Source: JANMDU01 sp043777675
GTDB lineage: Bacteria; Pseudomonadota; Gammaproteobacteria; Burkholderiales; Burkholderiaceae_C
Direction: 5' to 3'
Assembly: GCA_043777675.1 (NCBI GenBank)
Contig: JAYWHR010000061.1
Location: 62,001 to 126,000 of the forward strand
Length of the DNA stretch: 64,000 nt
The position numbers and the translations under genes are program-made. The notes beneath the pieces are model-generated. The model was not told where the DNA came from. It was given only the letters and a program-made list of their open reading frames with translations, and ran no database searches. Of the stretch, positions 18,203 through 26,059 are shown in pieces; within the stretch, counting starts at the first letter, position 1; each line of letters opens with the position of its first letter.

Positions 18203-19215
18203 TAGGTGGAAAATCCTTGCGGATTCGCAGCTTGCCAGCGCCAATGATCGACGCACATGGCATCCATGCCGCGCTCAGCGCGCCAGCCTAACAGGCGTTC
18301 AGCATAGGCGGGATCGGCATAACAGGCCGCCACATCACCCGCGCGGCGCTCACACAATTGATAAGGCACTGGTTTGCCGCTGGCCTGCTCAAATGCTTTC
18401 ACCACGTCCAGCACGCTGTAACCGCGCCCGGTGCCCAGATTGACTTCAAAACACTGCGGTGCCCCAAGTTGCTGCACCGCCTTCACATGCCCGTGCGCCA
18501 AATCCAGCACATGAATATAGTCGCGCACGCCTGTGCCATCTGCGGTGTCGTAATCTGAGCCCCACACTTGCAGCCTATCGCGTCGGCCCAACGCCACTTG
18601 CGCGACGTAGGGCATCAAATTATTTGGTGTACCGCGTGGATCTTCGCCAATGAGTCCGCTCTCGTGCGCCCCGACCGGGTTGAAATAGCGCAAGATGCCG
18701 ATATGCCAAGAAGCATCCGAGTGATACAGGTCGCGCAGCATATCCTCCACGAAAAGCTTGGAGCGCCCATAAGGATTGGTAACGGAAAGAGGGTGATCTT
18801 CGGTCAGAGGTAAGCGTTGCGGTTGGCCATACACCGTGGCCGACGAGCTGAACACAATGGTTTTCACACCCACTTCCTGCATCGCCTGCAACAAAACTGT
18901 TGTGCCTGTGATGTTGTTATCGTAGTAAGCCAGCGGCAGCTGCACAGATTCTCCCACGGCTTTAAGTGCAGCAAAATGAATCACTGCTGTAACGCCATGT
19001 TGTTTCAACGTGGTTTTTAGCAAGGCACTGTCTCGGATGTCGCCTTTCACAAAAGTCAGTTCTTTGCCTGAAATCTGCCGGACGCGCTCCAGCGATTGCA
19101 GATGCCCGTTGCTCAAATTATCCACAACGACCACCGAGTAGCCGGCGTGCAGCAGCTCGACGCAGGTATGTGAGCCGATATAACCCGCTCCGCCAGTGAC
19201 CAAAATAGTTGTCAT
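18202..19215 (-). CDS. galE: UDP-glucose/UDP-GlcNAc 4-epimerase heading the pel operon
   Basis: A 337-residue extended SDR epimerase with the NAD-binding VTGGAGYIGSHTC, the Ser-Tyr-Lys set in FSSSATVYG and NPYGRSK, RYFNPVGAH, and the C-terminal NPQGF. The ATG at 19215 has GGAGG 10 nt upstream, and earlier in-frame starts add residues foreign to the family. The position equivalent to Tyr299 of E. coli GalE, the residue that excludes N-acetyl sugars, is Cys298 here (in AACYAD). Cys at this site, as in the human enzyme, is associated with activity on UDP-GlcNAc/UDP-GalNAc. Being first in the pel operon, it probably makes UDP-GalNAc for Pel, a role like PelX, and may still act in galactose metabolism. 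Confidence 0.92.
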   Translation of the reverse strand: MTTILVTGGAGYIGSHTCVELLHAGYSVVVVDNLSNGHLQSLERVRQISGKELTFVKGDIRDSALLKTTLKQHGVTAVIHFAALKAVGESVQLPLAYYDNNITGTTVLLQAMQEVGVKTIVFSSSATVYGQPQRLPLTEDHPLSVTNPYGRSKLFVEDMLRDLYHSDASWHIGILRYFNPVGAHESGLIGEDPRGTPNNLMPYVAQVALGRRDRLQVWGSDYDTADGTGVRDYIHVLDLAHGHVKAVQQLGAPQCFEVNLGTGRGYSVLDVVKAFEQASGKPVPYQLCERRAGDVAACYADPAYAERLLGWRAERGMDAMCVDHWRWQAANPQGFST

Positions 19216-19299
19216 CTTTATCTTTCCTCCCTGCATTTTGCTGCGCTTCATCTTCTCCACCTGCACGATCAGCGCACTGCCGTCAAATCTTAAGGCTCA

Positions 19300-19331
19300 T
19301 TCACAGGCGACAAATTTGCATCGGCTATAAT
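19300..19331 (+). promoter_or_regulatory. promoter of tRNA-Phe
   Basis: A perfect TATAAT -10 box at 19326-19331 lies 26 bp before the mature tRNA. An upstream TTCACA at 19300-19305 is a possible -35, but its 20-bp spacing is long, so only the -10 box is well supported. Confidence 0.5.
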
Positions 19332-19356
19332 TCTGTTGTTTTGTGATTTTACACAC

Positions 19357-19432
19357 GGCCCGGTAGCTCAGTCGGTAGAGCAGAGGATTGAAAATCCTTG
19401 TGTCGGTGGTTCGATTCCGCCCCAGGCCACCA
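19357..19432 (+). tRNA. tRNA-Phe (GAA anticodon)
   Basis: A 76-nt cloverleaf including encoded CCA. D-arm GCTC/GAGC; anticodon stem GAGGA with loop TTGAAAA, so the anticodon is GAA; T-stem GGTGG/CCGCC with loop TTCGATT. The acceptor stem is GGCCCGG against CCAGGCC, which leaves a C-A mismatch at pair 5-68. A strong terminator follows at once, so it is a single-gene transcript between galE and argH, both of which run on the other strand. Confidence 0.97.
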
Positions 19433-19440
19433 AATTAATT

Positions 19441-19474
19441 AAGCCCCAGTATTCATCATACTGGGGCTTTTTCG
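19441..19474 (+). terminator. rho-independent terminator after tRNA-Phe
   Basis: A perfect 12-bp stem AAGCCCCAGTAT/ATACTGGGGCTT with a 5-nt loop followed by a T-run. It lies 8 bp after the tRNA CCA and would also insulate argH, whose stop is at 19502 on the other strand. Confidence 0.9.
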
Positions 19475-19501
19475 TTGGCGTAGCAAAAGCATCCGACAGC
19501 A

Positions 19502-20932
19502 TCAGACAGTAGCAAGGCGCTTTTGATGTCGGGCGATTTGCAGTTTGACTTGTGCTGGCGCGGTGCCGCCTAGGGTGTTTCGCGCATTCAAGCTGCCTCG
19601 TAGTGAGAGTACGTCGTACACGTCTTTTTCGACACCTTTGTTGAAGCTTTGCAACGTATCCAGCGGCAAATCGCTCAAATCCATGCCGCGCTCGCTGGCG
19701 AATTTCACGGCGTGGGCGACAACTTCGTGGGCATCTCGGAAGGGGAGGCCTTTTTTCACGAGGTAATCGGCCAAATCGGTGGCTGTGGCGGAGCCTTTTA
19801 AGGCAGCGCGCTCCATCGCGTCAACATTAACCGTGATGGCCCCTTGGCGTGAGCCATCAGCTTGCAATTGGCCGCCCATCATCTCGGCGAAGATACGCAG
19901 CGTGTCTTTGAGTGTGTCTACCGTGTCAAACAGCGGCTCTTTATCTTCTTGATTGTCTTTGTTGTAGGCCAAGGGTTGGCCTTTCATCAACGTGATCAAA
20001 CCCATGAGGTGGCCAACGACGCGGCCGGTTTTACCGCGTGCGAGCTCGGGTACATCGGGATTTTTCTTCTGCGGCATGATGGAGCTGCCGGTGGTGAAGC
20101 GATCCGCGATTTTAATGAAGGCAAAGTTTTGGCTCATCCAAATGATCAGCTCTTCACTCAAACGGCTAATATGCACCATCACGATAGAGGCAGCAGCGGT
20201 GAATTCAATAGCGAAATCTCGGTCGCTCACAGCATCGAGGCTGTTTTGGCACACGCCTTCCATGCCTAAGGTTTTGGCGACACGCTCGCGGTCGAGTGGA
20301 TAAGTCGTGCCGGCTAATGCAGCGCTGCCCAGCGGTAATTGGTTCACACGCTTGCGCACATCCCCTAAGCGCTGCGCATCACGGGCAAACATTTCTACGT
20401 AGGCAAGCATGTGATGCCCAAAGCTCACGGGTTGCGCCACTTGCAAATGCGTAAATCCAGGAAGGATGACATCTGCATTTTTCTCCGCCACCGAAAGCAA
20501 TGATTGCTGCAGCTCAGCGAGCAAACCAGCAATGGCATCGATCTCACCGCGCAGCCACAGGCGCACATCGGTGGCGACTTGATCATTGCGGCTGCGACCG
20601 GTATGCAGGCGCTTGCCGGCATCGCCCACGAGTTGCGTCAGGCGTGCTTCGATGTTCAGATGCACGTCTTCTAAATCGAGCTTCCACTCAAACGCACCGC
20701 TCTCAATTTCAGAGCGTATCGTGCCCATTCCTTGCCGGATAGAGGCATGATCAACCTCAGAAATGATGCTTTGTGCAGCCAGCATGTCGGCGTGCGCGAG
20801 CGAGCCGGTGATATCAGCTTCCCACAAGCGTTTGTCAAAGAATACGCTAGCCGTGTAGCGCTTGACCAGATCGCTCATCGGCTCAGAGAAGAGCGCAGAC
20901 CACGCTTGGGATTTTTTATCAAGTTGATTCAT
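19502..20932 (-). CDS. argH: argininosuccinate lyase
   Basis: ArgH splits argininosuccinate into arginine and fumarate, the last step of arginine synthesis. The product is 476 residues from ATG 20932 (MNQLDKKSQAWSALF). Family blocks: LHTGRSRNDQVATDVRLW, the superfamily signature GSSIMPQKKNPD around residue 280, TDLADYLV and QSFNKGVE. An in-frame extension to 20986 lacks family similarity. The 5' end faces the AlgZ-like kinase gene across 80 bp, the same argH-algZ adjacency known in Pseudomonas. There is no frame damage. Confidence 0.96.
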   Translation of the reverse strand: MNQLDKKSQAWSALFSEPMSDLVKRYTASVFFDKRLWEADITGSLAHADMLAAQSIISEVDHASIRQGMGTIRSEIESGAFEWKLDLEDVHLNIEARLTQLVGDAGKRLHTGRSRNDQVATDVRLWLRGEIDAIAGLLAELQQSLLSVAEKNADVILPGFTHLQVAQPVSFGHHMLAYVEMFARDAQRLGDVRKRVNQLPLGSAALAGTTYPLDRERVAKTLGMEGVCQNSLDAVSDRDFAIEFTAAASIVMVHISRLSEELIIWMSQNFAFIKIADRFTTGSSIMPQKKNPDVPELARGKTGRVVGHLMGLITLMKGQPLAYNKDNQEDKEPLFDTVDTLKDTLRIFAEMMGGQLQADGSRQGAITVNVDAMERAALKGSATATDLADYLVKKGLPFRDAHEVVAHAVKFASERGMDLSDLPLDTLQSFNKGVEKDVYDVLSLRGSLNARNTLGGTAPAQVKLQIARHQKRLATV

Positions 20933-21012
20933 GAGATGGCTGGCATACTGTGAGGATTCACTGATTTTATTCGCCCTTATACCCAACCCACGGCTCAGCC
21001 CACGACCTCTTC

Positions 21013-22095
21013 ATGGAAACCCGTTTTGGCACGTCACAGTTTGATGCATTGCCCGCACACGCAGCGCCGCGCAATCGGAAGGGCTCAGCTGCAGTTGAAA
21101 ACATCTTGGCTATGCCGGAGCAAGAGCCCGTATTGGTGTTTGATGCTTGCCATGTGGGCGTGATTTTGCGCACAGTGCTCTCCGTGCAACTTCTGGTGGG
21201 CGTGGGCGCGATGTATGTTACGCATGATTTGCTGGGCTGGTTTACTTTCTTGGCGATACTGACTGGCGCGGCATTGCCTGCAGCGCTGCTGTGGCTTATA
21301 GTAGCTTGCGCATGCAAAAAGCCGCTGCAAAAGTTAACCCGTGCCGGACAATGGCTGAGTGGCATGATATTGGGCGCACTGGCCGGCACTTATGGTTGTG
21401 CTTTGCTGGTTTGGGTCGGCTTCATTAACCAAGGCGCGTGGGTTGCCAGCGCAGTATCTGGCGCGTTAATTGCGGCGGGCATGGTGGCTGCGCTGATCTG
21501 GCGCGCCGAGCAGCGCAAGCCCGCCAGCGCTGCGGCCAGGCTCATCGAGCTACAGTCCCGGATTCGCCCGCATTTTTTATTCAACACACTCAACAGCGCG
21601 ATTGCACTCGTACGAGAAGAGCCGGCCAAAGCCGAAACGATGCTGGAAGATTTGAGCGAACTCTTTCGCAGCGCTTTGGTTGATCAGGGTGATGCCGTCA
21701 CGTTGAACCAAGAAATAGAGCTGGCCAAGCGGTATTTGGCGATTGAAGAGGTGCGCTTTGGAAACCGGCTTCGCGTTGTTTGGGCGATTGATCCGAGCAG
21801 CTTAGAAGCTAAGCTACCGCCATTACTACTTCAACCGCTGGTGGAAAATGCTGTGAAACACGGCGTGGAGCCTAGCGCTTCGGGCGCAGAAGTCAAAATC
21901 AGCACACAAAGGCGCAATGGCGTGATTGTGATCAAAATTACCAATACTTCCCCGGGCGGCCAAGGCAGTGCGGGGCATGGTGTGGCGCTACAAAATGTGC
22001 AGGATCGTCTGCGTTTGTTGCATGATGTGCAGGCGAGCTTTCGCTGCACTTGGGACAAAGGCATCTATCAAGCTCGTATGGAGATACCCGCGTGA
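21013..22095 (+). CDS. algZ: AlgZ/FimS-like sensor histidine kinase (LytS/YehU type)
   Basis: 360 residues. After a soluble leader with VFDACHVGV there are four hydrophobic segments (about 48-70, 76-100, 115-136, 145-163), then a His-kinase domain: RIRPHFLFNTLNS with phosphoacceptor His187, and LLLQPLVENAVKHG and GHGVALQNVQDRL as the N and G boxes of the ATPase. This is the His_kinase family lacking a standard dimerisation domain. The stop overlaps the GTG of the response-regulator gene (GTGA), so the pair is coupled. In Pseudomonas the orthologous pair controls alginate and type IV pili. Proximity to the pel cluster makes control of surface polysaccharide or motility plausible, but that is inference. 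An alternative Met start at residue 34 exists. Confidence 0.85.
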   Translation: METRFGTSQFDALPAHAAPRNRKGSAAVENILAMPEQEPVLVFDACHVGVILRTVLSVQLLVGVGAMYVTHDLLGWFTFLAILTGAALPAALLWLIVACACKKPLQKLTRAGQWLSGMILGALAGTYGCALLVWVGFINQGAWVASAVSGALIAAGMVAALIWRAEQRKPASAAARLIELQSRIRPHFLFNTLNSAIALVREEPAKAETMLEDLSELFRSALVDQGDAVTLNQEIELAKRYLAIEEVRFGNRLRVVWAIDPSSLEAKLPPLLLQPLVENAVKHGVEPSASGAEVKISTQRRNGVIVIKITNTSPGGQGSAGHGVALQNVQDRLRLLHDVQASFRCTWDKGIYQARMEIPA

Positions 22096-22871
22096 TCTCA
22101 TTAAATGTCATGGTCGTGGACGACGAGTATCTGGCTCGCTCGCGTATCAAAACCTTGTTGGCCGATTGCGTTGATCCGCCCTGCCTGCTGGAAGCAGAGG
22201 CAGCAGATGCGATGGAAGCCATGGCGAAATTGCGAGGCGCGGTTGTGGATGTTGTGCTGCTGGATATTCGTATGCCGGGGGCGGATGGACTGCAACTGGC
22301 GCGCGAACTGCGTCATATTCGCCCTGAGCTAATGATCATATTCGTTACCGCTCATGCTGAGCATGCCGTGGATGCATTTGATTTGGATGTGCTGGACTAT
22401 CTCACCAAGCCTGTGCGCGCTGAACGCCTGCAGAAAGCTTTGCAGAAGGCACTCCTAAAAAAGGAGCAGCTCGCGCATATTTCTAGCCGGCCATTTGCCG
22501 ATTTGACTCAAAAACCCATCATTATTCAAGACCGTGGACGCACCGAGCGCGTGCCCTTGTCTGATGTGCTGTATTTCAAAGCAGAACTCAAATACGTCAC
22601 AGTGCGTACTGCACAGCGCAGCTATATTTTGGATGGTTCGCTCACCGAGCTAGAAGCGCAATACGCGCAGGATTTTTTAAGAATTCACCGCAATACGCTG
22701 GTGGCGCGGCGCGAAATGCGCGCGCTTGAACGCTTTCATGGCGTGGATGAAGACGAACCGCAAGGCAGCGCAGTAGAAGGCTGGGCGGTGCGCTTGCGCT
22801 CCTGCGAAGAGCCGCTACTTGTCTCGCGCAGGCAGCTTGCCAGCGTGCGCGCGGTGATTGCTCAGGCCTGA
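22092..22871 (+). CDS. algR: AlgR-like LytTR response regulator
   Basis: 259 residues from a GTG at 22092 that overlaps the kinase stop (GTGA). The upstream frame to 22050 is inside the kinase gene. Receiver domain residues 5-120: VMVVDDE, phosphoacceptor Asp58 in VVLLDIRMPG, VTAH and the switch Lys in YLTKPV. A LytTR DNA-binding domain follows at about 145-250: LSDVLYFKAELKYV, FLRIHRNTLV. Such regulators bind direct repeats and usually pair with a LytS-type kinase as here. Targets are unknown. The 3' end overlaps convergent mnmA by 10 bp. Confidence 0.88.
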   Translation: MISLNVMVVDDEYLARSRIKTLLADCVDPPCLLEAEAADAMEAMAKLRGAVVDVVLLDIRMPGADGLQLARELRHIRPELMIIFVTAHAEHAVDAFDLDVLDYLTKPVRAERLQKALQKALLKKEQLAHISSRPFADLTQKPIIIQDRGRTERVPLSDVLYFKAELKYVTVRTAQRSYILDGSLTELEAQYAQDFLRIHRNTLVARREMRALERFHGVDEDEPQGSAVEGWAVRLRSCEEPLLVSRRQLASVRAVIAQA

Positions 22872-24013
22872 ATGAGCATAGTGGATGTTGCTGCCGCGGA
22901 AGATGGCGTTGCTGAGGCGATCAAGCCGCCACCTAAGCAGACGTCTGCGTCGTAGATCACAGCGGATTGTCCGGGTGTCACAGCCCATTGCGCCTGTGGA
23001 AAATTCAGAGCAAAACCTCCGGGGGCTGCTTCAAAAACGCATTGGGCATCGGCTTGCCGATAGCGCGATTTACTGCCATAGATGCCATGTTGCGGCGCGT
23101 GCCCGGCACACCAGCTCACATCATCAGCCTGCAAAGCGCTTGAGAGCAACCAAGGATGCTCATGACCCTGCACCACCCAAAGCGTATTTTTCGCCATGTC
23201 TTTGCGCGCCACGTACCAAGGCGAATGATCGCCGCTGCCGCGATGAGCGCCTTTATCTTTCACACCGCCGATGCCTAGACCTTGGCGCTGGCCAAGCGTA
23301 TAAAAACTCAAGCCCACATGCTGGCCAATCATTCGCCCCTTCTCATCGTTGATCGGGCCGGGTTCTTTGCTGATGTAACGGTTCAGAAACTCACGGAAAG
23401 GGCGCTCGCCGATGAAGCAGATGCCTGTCGAGTCCTTTTTCTTGGCATTGGGCAGTTTGATCTCGTCAGCAATGCGGCGTACTTCGGTTTTGTGCAGTTC
23501 GCCTACAGGGAAGAGCGTTTTGGAGAGTTGCTGCTGCGTGAGGCGATGCAAAAAATAGCTTTGGTCTTTGCTGGGGTCAAGCCCTTTCAGCAACTCATAT
23601 AGCCCCGTCGTTTCATTCCAACGAACACGCGCGTAGTGCCCTGTGGCAATTTTTTCTGCCCCCAAGCGCATCGCGTGGTCTAGGAAAGATTTGAACTTGA
23701 TCTCGGCATTGCACAAAATATCAGGATTGGGCGTGCGCCCGGCTTGGTATTCGCGCAGAAATTGAGCAAACACGCGATCTTTGTAATCTGCCGCGAAATT
23801 CACATGCTCGATCTCGATGCCCAGAACATCGGCCACTGCCGCCGCATCCACAAAATCCACATTGCTGGAGCAGTATTCCGAATCATCATCATCTTCCCAA
23901 TTTTTCATGAAGATGCCGATCACCTCGTAGCCAAGACGCTTGAGCAGATAGGCTGAGACCGCAGAGTCCACGCCTCCGCTCAAACCGACCACAACACGCT
24001 GTTTTTTACTCAT
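22862..24013 (-). CDS. mnmA: tRNA-specific 2-thiouridylase MnmA
   Basis: MnmA installs the 2-thio group at U34 of Lys, Glu and Gln tRNAs, using ATP and sulfur relayed from IscS. 383 residues from ATG 24013 (MSKKQRVVVGLSGGVDSAVSAY): the PP-loop SGGVDS, the catalytic Cys in PDILCNAEIKF (near residue 105), LDPSKDQSYFL, and the second catalytic Cys in DSTGICFIGERPF (near 208). The frame upstream to 24046 is unlikely to be translated. All key residues are present. It converges on the LytTR gene and is divergent from the SDR gene across 126 bp. Confidence 0.95.
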   Translation of the reverse strand: MSKKQRVVVGLSGGVDSAVSAYLLKRLGYEVIGIFMKNWEDDDDSEYCSSNVDFVDAAAVADVLGIEIEHVNFAADYKDRVFAQFLREYQAGRTPNPDILCNAEIKFKSFLDHAMRLGAEKIATGHYARVRWNETTGLYELLKGLDPSKDQSYFLHRLTQQQLSKTLFPVGELHKTEVRRIADEIKLPNAKKKDSTGICFIGERPFREFLNRYISKEPGPINDEKGRMIGQHVGLSFYTLGQRQGLGIGGVKDKGAHRGSGDHSPWYVARKDMAKNTLWVVQGHEHPWLLSSALQADDVSWCAGHAPQHGIYGSKSRYRQADAQCVFEAAPGGFALNFPQAQWAVTPGQSAVIYDADVCLGGGLIASATPSSAAATSTMLIQA

Positions 24014-24064
24014 AATCGCAATTTTAGGCGCTGCGCCATTCTTCAAGCCTGCGAGCGAATATCA

Positions 24065-24102
24065 GTTAGAGGATCCCGCGATTGATGCGGTCCTGATCTA
24101 AC
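24065..24102. promoter_or_regulatory. imperfect inverted repeat between mnmA and the SDR gene
   Basis: GTTAGA at 24065 and TCTAAC at 24097 flank further partly complementary bases (GGATCCCGC against GCGGTCCTGA). It lies between two divergent starts and could be an operator or a leader hairpin. There is no known regulator to match it. Confidence 0.3.
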
Positions 24103-24139
24103 CGGAAAATCGAAACATCCTTTTTAAACTGCAATCATC

Positions 24140-24895
24140 ATGGATTTACAACTCAACAACAAAACCGCTCTCGTCACGGGTGCCAGCGTTGGCATTGGCC
24201 GCGCGATTGCTTTAAGCTTGGCGGCCGAGGGCGTGCAGCTGGCAATTGCGGCTCGGCGTGTGGACAAACTGCAAGAACTGGCCAGCGAGATTATGGCCAG
24301 TGGAGGCAAAAAACCGCACGTGATTGCTGCTGATCTTTATGAAGACGATGCTTCTAAAAAGCTAGCAGAGAGCGCAATATCGGCGTTGGGCAAGGTCGAT
24401 ATTCTCATCAACAATGCAGGCGGTTCGCGAAGTTTCAAGGAACTGCATGTGAGCGAGGAGGCTTGGCAAGAGGCGATCACGCTCAACTTTCACCGACCGC
24501 GCCAACTCGCAGATAGCCTGATTGATCAGATGATTGCCAACAATTGGGGCCGCATCATCAACATCACCGGCAAGAGTGAGCCTGAGCATATCAACGGCGC
24601 GTTTTGTGCCAAGGCCGCCATGCACAGCTGGGCCAAAGGCCTCTCGCGCATGGTCGGCAAAAACGGCATCACGGTGAACTGCATCCCGCCCGGCCGCATC
24701 CACAGCGAACAAATCTTCCGCAACTACACGCCCGAATACCGCCAATGGCAAAGCGACAACGAAATCCCCGCGGGGCGCTATGGCGAGCCGGAAGAGTTGG
24801 CGAATTTGGTGACGTTTTTATCGTCACCACTGGCGGCCTACATTACGGGGGCTGTGATACCGGTGGATGGGGGTTTGCGCAAATATCAATTCTGA
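24140..24895 (+). CDS. SDR-family protein lacking the catalytic Tyr
   Basis: A 251-residue short-chain dehydrogenase/reductase fold. The N-terminal cofactor motif TGASVGIGRA, AADLYEDD, the NNAG motif (ILINNAGG) and the C-terminal ITGAVIPVDGG are intact. The usual YxxxK active site reads AFCAK: Lys is kept, but the Tyr position is Ala and the preceding Ser region is ITGKSEP. The product therefore probably binds NAD(P) but either uses another acid/base or is not a classical oxidoreductase. It lies upstream of the Bug receptor and TcuAB genes in the same direction but is separated by a 175-bp palindromic spacer, so operon membership is uncertain. Confidence 0.8.
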   Translation: MDLQLNNKTALVTGASVGIGRAIALSLAAEGVQLAIAARRVDKLQELASEIMASGGKKPHVIAADLYEDDASKKLAESAISALGKVDILINNAGGSRSFKELHVSEEAWQEAITLNFHRPRQLADSLIDQMIANNWGRIINITGKSEPEHINGAFCAKAAMHSWAKGLSRMVGKNGITVNCIPPGRIHSEQIFRNYTPEYRQWQSDNEIPAGRYGEPEELANLVTFLSSPLAAYITGAVIPVDGGLRKYQF

Positions 24896-24916
24896 AAGAA
24901 AAATGCAGAATACCTT

Positions 24917-25027
24917 TTTGAATGTGGAGGACGCAAAAGTTACGCAGAAGACGCAGAAAAGAAACAACCAAATTTTGGTTTTTTCTTTTGCGACCTCTGC
25001 GAATCCTTCGCGTCCTCTGCGTTCAAA
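24917..25027. repeat. 111-bp imperfect palindrome of GCAGAGGACGC type
   Basis: The left arm begins TTTGAATGTGGAGGACGC and the right arm, reversed, begins TTTGAACGCAGAGGACGC. The arms match over about 52 bp with scattered changes and meet at CCAAATTTTGG. It fills the gap between the SDR and Bug receptor genes. A decayed half copy occurs at 37213-37258. Confidence 0.75.
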
Positions 25028-25070
25028 ATGAATTTTTCCAAGATAGCCAATCCGCCAAAGAGGCAGACAA

Positions 25071-26057
25071 ATGACGCATCCCATCACCCGCCGCACGACA
25101 CTTTCCATAGCACTCGGTGCAGCATCCATGGCGGCTACTCCTTGGATTCGTGCCCAAAGCTGGCCTTCTAAGCCGATTCGTTTCATCGTGCCTTTCGCAC
25201 CCGGCGGTACGAGCGAGGTGGTGGCCAGATCGGTGGCCAATGAACTCACCAAGCAGTTCGGCCAAAGCGTTTTCGTGGAAAACAAGCCCGGCGGTGCGGG
25301 TGTCACGGCCATGCAAGAAGCGGCCAAATCCGCTCCCGATGGCCACACCCTGATCCTCACGCATGTGGGCACGCTCGCTGTGAACCCCTACATGCTGAAA
25401 AGCCAGCCCTATGACGTGAACAAAGATTTCATGCCAGTGACGCTCTTGGCCAAAGTGCCCAATGTGTTCGTGATCCATCCCGATGTGCCTGCCAAAAACT
25501 TCCAAGAGTTCGTGGCTTATGTCAAGAAAAACCCAGGCCAGCTCAACTACGGCAGCGCTGGCAACGCCAGCGCCGGCCACTTGGCGATGGAGTATTTGAA
25601 GCTCGTCACCGGCATGTTCATCACCCACATCCCTTACCGCGGCACCGGCCCTCAGCTCACCGATCTGCTCGCAGGCCGCACCCAAGCCAGCAGCGCCGGC
25701 ATGCCCGCCTTGGGCGCGCACATTCGCGCAGGCAAGCTGCGCGCTATCGCCGTAGGTACAGCGCAGCGCATCTCCGCTTTGCCCGATGTGCCCACCGTGC
25801 AGGAAATGGGCTTCAAAGGTTTCGAGACGAGCCAATGGTATGGCATCCACGTGAGTGCAGGCACATCGCCAGATATCGTCAAACGACTGCAAGAGGAAAG
25901 TTTCAAAGCCTTGAAGAGCAGTGCAGTAACCGAGCGCTTCGCCACAGACAACGCGGTGGGCGGCGGCGGGCCATCGGCGGACTACGCGAAATTTATTGCG
26001 AGTGAGCAGACGATTTGGAAAGATATTGTTGCGCGGGCTTCTATCAAACCGGATTGA
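25071..26057 (+). CDS. Bug-family tricarboxylate-type substrate-binding protein
   Basis: 328 residues. The signal sequence has a twin-Arg-like RRTTLSIALG and cleavage near WIRAQ. The mature protein shows all Bug/TctC marks: WPSKPIRFIVPFAPGG, ENKPGGAG, the loop LNYGSAGNASAGHL, IPYRGTGPQLTDLLAG, and VPTVQEMG. These periplasmic receptors bind carboxylates. Many Burkholderiales have them without a linked TctAB permease, and none is seen here. The stop is 2 bp before the TcuA start, so it is in an operon with tcuAB, which suggests a tricarboxylate such as tricarballylate as ligand (inference). Confidence 0.9.
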   Translation: MTHPITRRTTLSIALGAASMAATPWIRAQSWPSKPIRFIVPFAPGGTSEVVARSVANELTKQFGQSVFVENKPGGAGVTAMQEAAKSAPDGHTLILTHVGTLAVNPYMLKSQPYDVNKDFMPVTLLAKVPNVFVIHPDVPAKNFQEFVAYVKKNPGQLNYGSAGNASAGHLAMEYLKLVTGMFITHIPYRGTGPQLTDLLAGRTQASSAGMPALGAHIRAGKLRAIAVGTAQRISALPDVPTVQEMGFKGFETSQWYGIHVSAGTSPDIVKRLQEESFKALKSSAVTERFATDNAVGGGGPSADYAKFIASEQTIWKDIVARASIKPD

Positions 26058-26059
26058 GC

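Noticed and set aside
19115..19130. Single DnaA-box-like TTATCCACA within galE
   Set aside because: One isolated box in a coding region is not an origin; no AT-rich unwinding region or box cluster is present in the window.
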